A DNA stretch of 64,000 bases from Amyelois transitella (Eukaryota; Arthropoda; Insecta; Lepidoptera; Pyralidae), in the NCBI RefSeq assembly GCF_032362555.1, contig NC_083508.1:5919001-5983000 (forward strand), read 5' to 3'. Every line of letters starts with the position of its first letter. Positions within the stretch are counted from its first letter, which is position 1. A program made the position numbers and the translations under genes. A model generated the notes under the pieces. The model did no database searches, was not told the DNA's origin, and was given only the letters and a program-made list of their open reading frames with translations. This document shows positions 12,725 to 23,917 of the stretch, piece after piece.

Positions 12725-13012
12725 CTAGCTGTGCCCGCAACTTCGTCCGCGTGGAATAGTTATTTTGGGCATCATTGAGGCCCTCAAGGATGAATAATTT
12801 GCCCCGTTTTTTTTAAACAAAGCAATTTGTGAAAGTTTTAAGTAAATCGGTTCAGTACTTTCGGAGATAAGCGTGATCATACATACAGACAGAGAGACAG
12901 ACAAAAAAAATTTGCTTTCTATTATTTATTCTAAGTCCCTCTATCCATTTCAGTCAAAAATACTAAATGTACACACAAAATATTTTTACTTTTTTATTAT
13001 ATGTACTTTTTG
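12725..13012 (+). repeat. dispersed repeat C, best copy
   Basis: Starts 'actagctgtgcccgcaacttcgtccgcg' (written here across a break: 'actagctgtgcccgc' then 'aacttcgtccgcg') and ends with 'ttactttcggag...cagacagag' and an AT-rich tail. Copies or pieces occur at 16.95, 42.5, 44.05-44.34 (opposite strand), 45.9, 48.3, 50.4, 52.7 and 53.5 kb. It has no coding capacity. It is a retroposon or MITE-like family that I cannot name with certainty. Confidence 0.7.
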
Positions 13013-13701
13013 TACTGGTGCCGGAAACACACGCCACGGAGAGGTAGAAAGAGAGAGAAAACAAAACTTGGCTTTCAACGCTAGCAAATACAAAAAAGAC
13101 TTATTTTTTATCGCTATTGCGGCTCATCTACTGACGTCATCTTACTAGTACCTCATCATACTTGTAACTCAAGATACTAGTACCACTACTACTACTGGTA
13201 CTACTACACAATACTAGTACCAGTATGTTCCACAGACTTTCGCTGGGCAAAAATGGCAAAAAATGGCGTAATTTTAATATCGCCAGAATGAACACCAGAC
13301 CAGAGCATTAGTCTATTAGCATTAGACTAGACATAGAGATGCAAACAAAATCGTGTCAAACCATAGATATTTTTGGTTTAATTCCTCGTTTCAAACCATA
13401 GACAATAATCCATTACTTTCTCATCAATGATTCAATCACTACTGTATTGCCAGATTGGAATCTCTACATTTCACGTTCATTGATTATTCTGCAATAACTT
13501 TGGAGGACATAAGCACGTAAGCCACGTGTCGAAGTTAAGTCTCACTAGTTACATTGATTCATTATTACTAACACACTATTTAAATATTTTTTTTAGTTAA
13601 ACTATATTTTATTTTCGTTTATACCAAAACCGTTAGAGCTCGGAAAATTTCACATGATTTGAATGTACAAGGAACTTGAAAATTTTATTATACTTTCCTA
13701 G

Positions 13702-13974
13702 GTACCTGCCTAAAATCAAAACACCGGCTACGGAGTTCATCGTCTTCCTGGCGTTAGTCTCTGTTATGTGGCAGAAAGCCGCTGTATCCTTTGAAACCGT
13801 GCCTTACTCTGCAATACCTCTTTTATTGGGACACCTTAATCTTAAGACCACGCTCATGATGTACCGTACACATATACAAAAAATGTGTCTTTTCTCCCCA
13901 ACTCGAATACGATACCTAGCTTTTATCGCTCTCTCGGTCATTATAGGTATATCTTTTATGTTACGAATCTGGTA
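13702..13974 (+). CDS. possible terminal exon, unknown membrane protein
   Basis: An open stretch of about 90 codons follows a plausible acceptor (tactttcctag) at 13701 and ends in a TAA at 13974. Its GC content is higher than the flanks. The peptide has hydrophobic segments FIVFLALVSVMW and YLAFIALSVIIGISFMLRIW at the C-terminus, suggesting two membrane spans. It ends only 128 bases before the eIF1A start codon on the same strand. I found no upstream exons I could link to it and recognise no family. It could be the last exon of a gene lying to the left, or a chance frame. Confidence 0.28.
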
Positions 13975-14102
13975 ACACTTTTTTCTTTATGTCATTTGTG
14001 GCCGTCATCGCCGTCAAGCAACCCTGCCATCAACAACAGAACACCTTCATGAAGTTTTCGTTTTGGTAATTGCATATGTTTGTACCGAAGATTATATAAA
14101 TT

Positions 14103-14549
14103 ATGCCGAAGAATAAAGGAAAAGGAGGTAAAAACAGAAGAAGGGGGAAGAATGAGAACGAAACGGAAAAACGTGAGTTAGTATTTAAAGAAGATGGTCA
14201 AGAGTACGCCCAAGTCACAAAGATGCTCGGTAATGGCCGCCTGGAGGCCATGTGCTTTGATGGCATAAAACGTTTATGTCACATTCGAGGAAAACTCCGA
14301 AAAAAAGTCTGGATAAACCAAGGAGACATCATATTAATTGGTTTACGAGATTATCAAGATGCAAAGGCAGACGTTATCCTAAAGTACACTCCTGACGAGG
14401 CAAGGAATCTGAAAACGTACGGAGAATTCCCTGAAACAGTGCGTATTAACGAAACTGTGGTCTATTCTGTTGATGGACTTGATGAGGACATCGAGTTCGG
14501 AGATGAAGTGAGTTCAGAGGATGAAGCTGATGCTGTTGATGCTATATAA
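14103..14549 (+). CDS. eIF1A: eukaryotic translation initiation factor 1A
   Basis: A single uninterrupted frame of 148 codons, the full length expected for eIF1A. The protein starts [16 protein letters not shown], the basic N-terminal tail that contacts the ribosome. The OB fold follows (about residues 25-105), including [19 protein letters not shown] and [19 protein letters not shown], then an acidic C-terminal tail ([15 protein letters not shown]) that binds eIF5B. The factor sits in the A site of the 40S subunit and promotes scanning and start-codon selection with eIF1. The absence of introns is notable beside intron-rich neighbours and could reflect retroposition, but all key parts are intact and no poly(A) tract is seen. 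An AATAAA lies at 14608-14613. The ATG chosen is the first in frame. Confidence 0.97.
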   Translation: MPKNKGKGGKNRRRGKNENETEKRELVFKEDGQEYAQVTKMLGNGRLEAMCFDGIKRLCHIRGKLRKKVWINQGDIILIGLRDYQDAKADVILKYTPDEARNLKTYGEFPETVRINETVVYSVDGLDEDIEFGDEVSSEDEADAVDAI

Positions 14550-14607
14550 AAAAATTAGCTCTATTTATATTTACCGTAAGTTTATGTAAATTTATTTTGC
14601 TGTTATA

Positions 14608-14613
14608 AATAAA
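14608..14613 (+). terminator. poly(A) signal of eIF1A
   Basis: AATAAA hexamer 59 bases after the eIF1A stop codon, on the coding strand, in an AT-rich 3' flank. Confidence 0.6.
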
Positions 14614-15174
14614 CATGACTTTGTGATTCAGTAAAGTTTTTGTTCAGTAAATTTTCTCAAGTCTAATAAAGAAATCAGTAGTTTCATCAATTTACAATCA
14701 GTATTCATCTAAATTAAAATGTAAGTGTTTATAACACATTCTGTATTGATCAGTCAGACTATTATTATTAAATACCTACAAACCCTTACCATAAACATCA
14801 TTTAACAAGAAATTAATTGTGAAACATTCCTTAAATTATGATGATCTTAACTCATTTTCATGTAGTTTATGTATAAGGAATGTGTATATACCTAATTAAA
14901 TACATTACCAACCAATTTTGCAATTATTTCAAAAATATTTATAATGTGGTATACTAAATAATTTTCCAAGTCCTCACTTGCAATTTCAGCTGCTATGTTT
15001 CAGAACAAGTGACATTAAAGAAAAGTTCAGTAAAAATTTGTGTCACCTTGAAATATACAAAAAAATTTGATTTTATTTTAGGGGATCACCTAAAATAAAA
15101 TCAACAATTTCCTAGTCCTTGCTGTTAGTATGTTAATTAGCAAACTGCTAATACTATTTCTATTACTTAGAACT

Positions 15175-15335
15175 AAACTTGTGATTCTTCTTTTAGGCGA
15201 TGGGCTAGCAACCTGTCACTATTTGAATCTCAATTCTATCTTAAAGCCAAATAGCTGAACGTGGCCTATCAGTCTTTTCAATACTGTTGGCTCTGTCTAC
15301 CCCGTAAGAGATATCGACGTGATTATATGAATGAA
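15175..15335 (-). repeat. dispersed repeat D, inverted partner
   Basis: Minus-strand copy of the repeat described at 15.5 kb, recognisable by 'gcgatgggctagcaacctgtcac' (in part), 'gctgaacgtggcc' and 'ggctctgtctacccc'. It faces the copy at 15510-15780, so the pair forms a potential stem. Confidence 0.7.
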
Positions 15336-15509
15336 TGAATTAATTCTATTAAAATTGCCGCATTTTCAATTTCACTCATATGTATCCTCTTCATTTGATT
15401 TGATTTTCACAAACAATGGGGTAGACAGAGCCTACAGTATCAAAAGTCTTTGGTATGACAGGGTCAAGCTCAGCGGAATGCTTCAGTTTCTCTTTTGTTT
15501 TTAACACAC

Positions 15510-15780
15510 ATACATATAGTCACATCTATATCCCTTATGGGGTAGACAGAGCCAATAGTCCTGAAAAGACTGAATGGCCATGTTCAGCTGCTTAGCTTAA
15601 TGATGGAATTGAGATCCAAATAGTGACAGGTTGCTAGCCCATCGCCTAAAAAAAGGATCGCAATTTTATAAGCCTATCCCTTAGTCGCCTTTTACAACAT
15701 CCATGGGAAAGAGATGGAGTGGTCTTATTCTTGTTTGTTTTGTATTTGTGCCGGGAACCACACGGCACTTTGTTTTTAAA
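15510..15780 (+). repeat. dispersed repeat D, near full copy
   Basis: Contains the markers of the family in order: 'ccttatggggtagacagag', 'gaattgagatcc', 'tgctagcccatcgcc', 'tagtcgccttttacaac', 'gggaaagagatgg', and finally 'ccgggaaccacacgg'. Further copies are at 36.1, 41.4, 42.1, 53.0, 54.9, 58.9 and 61.0 kb. It is about 260 bases long without coding capacity, SINE- or MITE-like. Confidence 0.8.
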
Positions 15781-16384
15781 ATTGCACATAATATGTATTG
15801 TTTTGTACTTTGTAACAAATAAATTCAAAAGCTACTGGTCATTTTTGGCACTGAGACAGAAAATAACTGTTTGAAATAACACCTTTTCTTTCTGGAAATT
15901 TCCATGTAGGAGAAGCGGATTTATAAGATTTAGACCAAAAATATTTAAGCAATGAGCAAAGAGAACAAAACTATTAATACACTGTTATATAAGTAAGTAC
16001 AACAAAATCTGGCGTTGTTTGTGCAATGTTGGCATACAAACAATGCGTTTGAGATAGTTGCCAATTTGTAAAATTGAAATTTAATTCAGGAAGCTAGCTG
16101 TTGCCTATGACTTTACACATGAAGAATTGTCTAGTAGGATACAGTCAACAACATAAGTATTTAGCCCTCTATAATTATGTTTTTGGCTGTACTATACTAC
16201 AACATCGAGTGCCCTAGTTTTCGAGTAAATGTTGCCCAGGCAAAAGAAACTATCTTGGATTAGAAAATATCTTCTACGTGTTCATTAGCCCTTACGCTCC
16301 ACGTACAACAGCATGAAATGTAGCCTCTATAATGCTTCTCCATATTCGATATTATAGTATGTTTGCAAAATTATATGAAATGAA

Positions 16385-16600
16385 TAATTACAATTTGTAA
16401 AGTAGTAATATTGTGAAGTTGACGTTTTTGAAGAAAATGTTTCAGTGCAGTTTGTTATCGCTTCTTCTGCACTGACGCCTTGGAAGCGGCAGTAAACTTA
16501 GTTTTTAAGTAATTTATTTGACGTCAACCAATGTTGTTAAACCATACGTTTTGACATTAAGCGATATATAGTATCCTATAGTAATAAATAAAAATTTTGA
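16385..16600 (+). repeat. dispersed repeat B, copy 1
   Basis: Shares about 200 bases with copies at 55.25 and 63.2 kb. Key phrases in order are 'tgaagttgacgtt', 'cagtgcagtttgt', 'cttcttctgcac', 'ggaagcggcagtaaactta' and 'tcaaccaatgttg'. It has no coding frame. The family is unknown to me. Confidence 0.75.
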
Positions 16601-16944
16601 ATTTTACAGTAGGCGGACTTAATGTTAATAGCATTATCTAACAGTCTACCATTGGGTTAAGCGGAGAACCTTTTTAATGTGATGTTTACAATATGTATTC
16701 TGCCCGAGTCCATTCAAAAGATGATTTAAAGGACCGATTTTGATGAAAATGTCTTGCGATAACAAAACTATACGTGAAAGTATTAGAAAGTACTTAAAAA
16801 ACCGGTTCGTACTTTCGGAGATTAGCGTCATCGTACAAACAGAAAAAAATTAGTTCTATAATTTTTTATTACTTATTAGTATCCCTATATCCATTTCAGT
16901 CAATAATACTAAATGTACAGATAGAATATTTTTACTGTTTTATA

Positions 16945-17110
16945 ACATACTAGCTGTTGCCCGCGGCTTCGCTCACGGACGTTGTTCAATAAAAATCCTA
17001 CCTAAAAAGTATTTCTCTCTTCCTCCTGGGCTTAGGCGTGCTTTGGATAACTTTTGACCGCGAATTCGTTTGACACGTTTTTCCGCTCCCGTGGGAATTA
17101 TGAGAAATCT
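16945..17110 (+). repeat. dispersed repeat C fragment
   Basis: Begins 'actagctgttgcccgcggct' and continues with 'ccgctcccgtgggaatta', matching the copy at 50.4-50.57 kb. Non-coding. Confidence 0.65.
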
Positions 17111-18990
17111 AAGAAGCAAATATGCCAATTTATTGAATTTCATAATTAAGCATTCCCCTTGGTTTTGCTCGCAATATCAACATAGACAACATATGTATAT
17201 GATCTGGGGGCACGGTAGTGCCCCCGCCAATACGAGCCAAGCGAAGCGCAAGGGCCTACCTTTTCTCGAAGTGGTTCGTCGTATTTTTGAACCTTCATAA
17301 CTTGAGTTTGGGTTATACCAGATAAACAAAATTTTCGTGATATGATGTCAGTGATAGACTTAATAAACCTCTAAAGTTTCAATTGCATACCTCTTATACT
17401 TTAGATTTTATTGATATATAAAATACCCCGATTCCGTCACTCACTTACTGATGATCATCAAAATTCTTAAGGTACTTCCTGAAGTCCTAGAAAACTGAAA
17501 TTTGGTATGTAAGCTAATATTAGTACCCAAACAACAAAAAAATTATAAAACTTGGATTTTTTACCCAACCCCTTAAACTAGGGGGTGAAAGTTTGTTTGA
17601 GACTTCGGCAAGTTTTGGCGCTAGAGGTCTGAATGCGGCCTCGGAGAGGTAAATCTTTTGATAGCGTCGTATAAAATGTGCTGCAGTGTGTACGAAAAAA
17701 ATCCGAAAGCCCCCCTCCCCTCCTAACTTTCCCTCCCTCACCCCTGTATCTCAGAAATAACAGCACGTTGAAGAATTCTGTTTATTACGGGATCATGTTG
17801 AGTTGAGGGGGCTAAGAAAGTAGAATCTGAAATAGGGAAACTTAATTTTCTGTTTGAGATCTGAAAATTATACACAAGTACAGAGAACACAGACTTTTCA
17901 TCAAATGAAAACATTATTCAGTTTTTTTTAAATATCTCTTAAACCCTTGTATTACGGGATAAAAGTGTAAGTATTTGTCGCTCATTTTTTCTTTCTACCA
18001 TAAGCAACCTACAAAAAGAAATGAAATCCCACAAAAACATTTCATGTTAAATGTTGCCAATACGAGACCATATAGCTCGCACTGTCAAAAAGTAATCAGA
18101 TCTCGTGGAGAGCCAAATTTCTAACCCCACATGCCCAGCCCTAAATCGATAAGCCCCAATTTTACACTCAAGTTACGGGGAAATACTACAGCCATAACTC
18201 GTACTGCGTAGTTCGTAGCGCGTAGCAGAGTTTTGCCACTATAATCTCGTAGGCGTGTAAACCGACGCCGCCGCTCTCTAGCCGGCCACAGTACCTACAA
18301 GCATATAGCCTACATAAAATAAGTGGAGCGCTCATTAAAATTTCACGTTTTTCAAAATCTATAAATCCAATTGTGCTGCATATGGTAAAATTTGTCTTTG
18401 TAAAATTATCTTGATGAAATTACTTTTAAGTCTAAGGATTAATATCATTGTGTAGTAATAGTATAAAATACCTTATAGGTAGTTACTTAAATACACATAC
18501 ATATAAGTCAGATAGGTATATTGTTTCACGAACTTTTTTAATCTATTATAAACCTGTATTTTTGTAATTTACATCTTATGCAAGTATATAATCTACTGTC
18601 TGGCCATCCCATGCAAAAACAGCTTTCGGGAGAACTTTTTGTGTGTTGATGTATAAATAATACAACATCGAAGAGATAACTGAAGAAACAACAAAAAAAT
18701 TAACCCATACATCGACGTCCGCTTTGATGCGTGTATCTAAAATTTATGAACTTGTACCTACGAGGACGTAAATATCTAGTTTTTGGTTTCGAATGACTAA
18801 AACCAACCACCGAAGTAGAACACTATAGTAGTGTACTTGCATTATTCAATATGCAGTTCTTATTATAATTATTATAACTATCTAATTGCCAATTAGATAA
18901 TTATAGCCCGAAAATGACTTAGTCTCAATTAACTTAGTTTCAATAAATCTATTCAAGTAGTTGCTAATTATTAGAAAGCATAAGGTAATA
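17111..18990. other. repeat-derived and AT-rich DNA
   Basis: Contains decayed repeat pieces (17400-17600 resembles 43440-43500), a weakly GC-rich spot at 18180-18300 with 'gtagcgcgtag' motifs, and a short inverted pair around 'ctatctaattgccaattagataat' at about 18880. No gene is recognised. Confidence 0.4.
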
Positions 18991-19039
18991 ACTACAATTT
19001 GCCTTATTATAAGTTCTAAAACTACATAGGGTATTGGCC

Positions 19040-19240
19040 ATTTGTGCGTCGAAAAGTGTTTGGCGACAAGAGCAAGTACCTACAAGAAGTGCGTCGTGGC
19101 GAAAGGTCAGGATAAGAGTAGCTGGCAGGAAGAGATTTATGAAGGTAGGTGAAGCAAAGGAAGTTTGCAATGATCGTGGCAAGTGGAAAGATGAAGTCTC
19201 TGCCTTCCTCTGTAGGAGATAGGCGTGATTATATATATGT
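19040..19240 (+). repeat. dispersed repeat F
   Basis: Shares 'gcaagtggaaagatg', 'tctctgccttcctctg' and a 'cgtgattatat' end with an inverted copy at 50575-50730 and a fragment near 49315-49370. Non-coding. Confidence 0.55.
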
Positions 19241-19429
19241 ATGTAGGTTTACATTAAGTATGTATCATGTCTACGATAAGTTATCAATATAAAAAAAGGA
19301 ATATCATAGACAAGATATCTCAACTTTTTTGGTTTTATTTTTTTTTTCTGCATGTTGCCAACTTGTCATCGCCATATTGAATTTTGTTGTGCTTCGAAAA
19401 CATTGTGAGCACGTGGATTATTGGATTTA

Positions 19430-19529
19430 AAATAAGCGAAATTTGATAGTTTTGTCAGTTTGCACATATATTTGGATTGTTTTCAATTGCTTTTATTAAA
19501 GTAAAATCATTTTCAGTTGTATTTTAAAG
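19430..19529 (+). promoter_or_regulatory. candidate AKAP1 5' untranslated exon
   Basis: A donor-like 'aaagtaagtac' at about 19528 fits with the clear acceptor 'taatttcag' at 20579, just 23 bases before the AKAP1 start codon. This suggests a non-coding first exon ending here. The transcription start is not determined. Inference from splice signals only. Confidence 0.35.
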
Positions 19530-19543
19530 TAAGTACTTTTCCA

Positions 19544-19978
19544 TTAGCCGGCTACATATTCCACATTTAGAACAAGGGGTTCCGTCGTAGGCTCGTAGGT
19601 CACGATGCTATTACGTTTATCAATAAAATAACAAAATAATGGCCAGGATAAGTCATTACATTTATTATATACGTTGTATTTATTAAAATATATCGACACG
19701 ACACAATTGCGTAACCTTTCATTCTGCAACCACATTTGCTTACGTGTTGGTCGTGAAGGTTCCCACATATTGCTCGTGACCCTCACCGGTTCACATACGT
19801 TATGTGCCGAAAAATCACATAACACGTGGTATTGCACCTTATTTCCTCTGTAAATAAAATATATTGTTTTTACATTTAAGTAGGTACCATGACTGTCGTA
19901 TATTGTAAAGTGATAGTCGGTACATGGCGATTGTGTTTGTGAACCATGCTTGCTTCGAGCACTTTTGACTATCTCCAA
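19544..19978 (-). CDS. unrecognised 144-codon ORF
   Basis: A 144-codon frame beginning MEIVKSARSKHG and ending VLNVEYVAG, antisense to and just upstream of AKAP1. It is long for this AT-rich background. It contains seven cysteines and mixed aromatic and polar residues (for example YHFTIYDSHGTYLNV), with no signal peptide or obvious membrane span. I recognise no family. It overlaps the expected promoter or first intron of AKAP1, so it could be a small antisense gene, an old transposon piece or chance. Confidence 0.3.
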   Translation of the reverse strand: MEIVKSARSKHGSQTQSPCTDYHFTIYDSHGTYLNVKTIYFIYRGNKVQYHVLCDFSAHNVCEPVRVTSNMWEPSRPTRKQMWLQNERLRNCVVSIYFNKYNVYNKCNDLSWPLFCYFIDKRNSIVTYEPTTEPLVLNVEYVAG

Positions 19979-20602
19979 TCCAATTAGACACGCCGCGTCC
20001 GAATTTTTTAATTAATTTGTGATATTTTAAAGGTTTTCATTAAATATGTTTATGCATTTATTTGTGTCAATAAGAATAGGTAGTTTCGGGTAATATTTAC
20101 CGACTTGAACATATGATATTTTAATGTACCAAACCTAACCTACTTTTTTTAAACTGATGCCTGTATTATTACACTACCACAAAATTTTTTGTCTCAATTA
20201 TAATGGCATTGCCAAAAGTAAGTAGGTCAATTTGTTATCTTTATTTATGTTATCTTTCCTTTACTTTGGTAATATATGTTTTAGTATTTATCACTTATGT
20301 TTTAAGTGGAAGCTGGCAACAGCGATTCTATAGAAAATATTTTGATTTCACTGGATTTATACAAATTTATGCAGTAGTGTGTACCTACATCTTTTTTTAA
20401 TTTTTATGTTTGTTAACTTATGGCTAATAGTTACTGTTATTTTCATACTAAGCATAGAAATAATTTAAATATTAAGTGAAATATAAAATTCATGGATCTT
20501 AATCCCACTAGTAGAAATTATGTATAATAATGTAGAAATTAAGTTATGACAAATGTTTTAACAAGAATTCTAATTTCAGATTTTTAAAAGTGGCTCTTTA
20601 CA

Positions 20603-23600
20603 ATGGCTCCATCTCGGCAACTTCTCATGTGGTCAGTTCCATCCATAGCAGTGCTGTTGGGAATATTTTGGTTCAGAAAGAAAAGGGAGTACGCGAAGTC
20701 TGACCCTGGTGGAAGAGAGAAGATAAAAAGTCTTCAAGAAGAATTGGCAGAAGCTCTTAATGCTGAAGCTGAGGCTAGAAAAGCTTCACCTGCAGGAAAG
20801 GTTGATCGTGCTGTTATAAAATCAGCCCCAATTGACATTGTGCCCAATGGTGGAGCCTCTCAGCGTTCATCACCTTTGGTTTTGACAGACGAAGAGGTGG
20901 ACTTAGAAATTGAAAAGATAATAAGGAAAAAGTCTCTGGAAAAAGATAAGAAAATGTCTTACAGTGACAAACAAATAATAGCAACATCTTATACTAAAGA
21001 AGCTTCATTTGTTGTACATGAAAAACCCTCCAGCCTATTTTCTTCACTTCAAACAGAAATGTCTTGCAATAAAACTGATGATCTCTATTCTGTGAAAAGG
21101 AGTGAGGACGACATTTACACCAAATCTAAAGAGAACCTTCTGGGTGAACTTGAAGAAAGTATGCAGCAAAATGGTACAAATGATGAAACTGGAGCATCAG
21201 AAATGACAGCTGAAGATAGTACAGTGGCTGACAGTGAGGAGTTGAATAATAATAATGTAGTTGATGAACCTAGTGATAGTAATGACAGTGATAACAGATT
21301 CTCTGCTGCACAAACCAGACATATTTCAGAGAGAGACTCTGCTAATCATAGTCCAGTGGATCCAATGTTAGCTAGTCCCTCTATGTGCCACTTCTCAGAC
21401 AATCACAGCGAGGTAAACAATGTCCTATATTCAATTTTAATTTTGACTTATGTTTTTAACTTTATGACAAGTTCAGCTCTTTTAACATTTAAAACTTCCT
21501 AGATAAATAAGTTTAGTATCAACTAAATAGAAATAATTTCTTTACTTATAATATCTTTGTTTGTTTACATTGAAAATTGCATTTTAGGGTTCAAGTGACA
21601 GTGGAAAGGGATGTTCAGAGGCGGCTAGCCCACCTCCAGCCAATATGAATATGGTCCCTTCTGACACAGGACTTAGAATACATCAGTTTATAATTCCGCA
21701 GACCCTGGTTGGTTTGTTAATAGGGAAACATGGTTCCTTTGTAGCTCAAATTAAAGCTAAGACTGGTGCAAGCGTATATGTAAGGAGGCATCCGGATTCT
21801 GTGAAACAAAAAATATGTGCAGTTGAAGGTGTGTTAATCATACAAAAAGATATTTTTAATGTATATTTAACTTTCAAATAGTTACTTATTTCTTGTGAAA
21901 TGTTTTTAGGAACTCCAGCTGAAATAGAGGCAGCTTTAGACATGATCAAAGAAAAATTTCCAGAGAAAAGATTCCCCAACTTCTCTTTGCAAGAGATCAG
22001 TGCAGAACTGTATCAAAGGCTGGCTCCTTTAGTACCAGAGTTTCTACAAGTAAATTTCTTTTTCACAGTAGTTGAAAAAATAAGTCTGGTTATTCATTGA
22101 ACTAAATAAATTAGTTGCAAATTAAATAGTGCTTGTTCATCGAAATTTTAGAGCACTGTATGCTTACTCTGTTAGTTGCAGCTTGTGGAATCGGTGAACA
22201 ACGACACCATCATGACGTGCCTGGTGAGCGCGGGCCACTTCTTCCTGCAGCAGCCGCTGCACCCCACGTTCCCGTCGCTGCACGCGCTGCACCGCCTCAT
22301 GGCCGCCACGTATCAGAACCCGGACGTGCCGGCCTTACCGCGCCCTGTGAAAGGTACGATTCAAACCGGTTTTTTCTTATAGTTGCATGACCTATGTAAT
22401 CTGGGTGACCCTGTAAAATGTTCCACTAATTATATCAGTTGATTATTGAATACTGTTTATACTTACACATACTTTAAGTATTTTTTATTAAATATCGGTG
22501 TCTGGCCTGTTTTATCTGTTCTCTTACCATAATAACAATGTTTCTGAGATCTATGATATTATTATTACAGAGGGATCGATATGCGCCGCGCCAACAGAGA
22601 ACAATTGGTATCGTGCACAAGTGATCTCCACATCTGAAGAAAATGACACATCTGTGGTTAAGCTGGTGGATTTCGGCGGCTACCTGACCGTTGACAACGA
22701 CCAGCTCAAACAGATTCGATCTGATTTCATGACTCTGCCTTTCCAGGCAACAGAAGCCCTTCTGGCGTTCGTGAAACCAGCAAAATATGGTTATTTATCT
22801 TGTTTTCCTGTATCTATGCTTTTCTAATAACATCTTTATTTTTCTCAGACATAAATTATTGATGAATCATTGCAATGTACTTATTATTAGTTTGTTGACA
22901 CGCTTTATATAACATTTATCTATCTGGCTTATCTTTTAGATTTCATAAAAAAACGGATTACAATATTATTTAAATTCAGTCTTTTGTTCAAAAATCATAA
23001 TAAAACAAGCACCATAATTAGTGTTAGGTGAGTACATTTAAAAGTGACTGGTTGGGGAATATTTAATTAACAAAATTTATAATAGAAAGTCACTACCACA
23101 TTACTAACACAATTATGTTTATCATGAAGTTCAATCTATGAAAAATTTTCGAGCATACAGTATCTTTGTTATATATTCTTACATAAGTAATAAATACTAT
23201 CTATAGAGATTAAATATATAGATATTTCATCTGCAGTATAAATAACAAAATACAGCTAACTAATATACCTTTGGATAAAAATCATAATTGCTTTTATCAA
23301 TATTTCATCCCTTAGAACCGGAATGGAGTAACGAGGCGCTCCGCATCATGGCCGGGCTGACTGCGGGGCAGTTGTTGCACGCGCAGGTCGCCGGCTACGA
23401 CGAGACCGGCCTCCCATTGGTGCATCTTTACCTCACCCTAAGTCCACAGGTATGTATGTTCCCCGTTTCTCTCGATAAAATTATTTATTTGCTTTATATG
23501 CCTTCTACTTATTCTGAAAATACTTATGAGAATACACAAGAGAGGTTGTGTTGATAGTTTTATACAATATACTAAAACTATAAATACATTAATAGCAATT

Positions 23601-23917
23601 AAACGTTATTTACGTAAAGGTGATTCGTCCTGTATATATTTAATTATTTTCAAATATGTATTCAAATAGTAAGTCAATTATCTTCATAGCTGACGTGCTT
23701 AACTGATTTTGTTTAAAATTTAGCATACAGATTTTGAAATTTAGATAAGTACAGTCATAGAGTACAGAGACTATATGCTCAATAAGGCGGTTGAAAGCGA
23801 CGCCCCGCGGCCAATCAATTAAATAGGTTTTATTTTATATTACAGCAAGTGATATACTTAAATAGAGAACTAGTTGATCGCGGCTTGGCAGAGTGGGACA
23901 TCCCGCCCGACTCGTGA
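20603..23917 (+). CDS. AKAP1: A-kinase anchor protein 1, mitochondrial (KH + Tudor)
   Basis: Seven coding exons with GT-AG borders and matching phases: 20603-21412, 21588-21828, 21910-22049, 22182-22353, 22571-22789, 23316-23449 and 23846-23917 (595 residues). Residues 1-30 are a hydrophobic anchor (SVPSIAVLLGIFWFRKK) typical of outer mitochondrial membrane targeting. Residues 31-290 are disordered and acidic and would hold the PKA-regulatory-subunit helix; EVDLEIEKIIRKKS is a weak candidate. One KH domain lies at about 300-370, with the GKHG loop at 316-319. An extended Tudor domain lies at about 400-590 (NNWYRAQVIS, VKLVDFGGYL, QIRSDFMTLPFQ). Order and C-terminal sequence match vertebrate AKAP1 and Drosophila spoon. 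The related Papi/TDRKH normally has two KH domains, so I prefer AKAP1. It tethers PKA and mRNAs at mitochondria. Confidence 0.92.

Noticed and set aside
20603-23917. Papi/TDRKH (piRNA-pathway Tudor-KH protein)
   Set aside because: Only one KH domain is present and it sits late, and the KH-to-C-terminus sequence matches AKAP1 (for example QIRSDFMTLPFQ).
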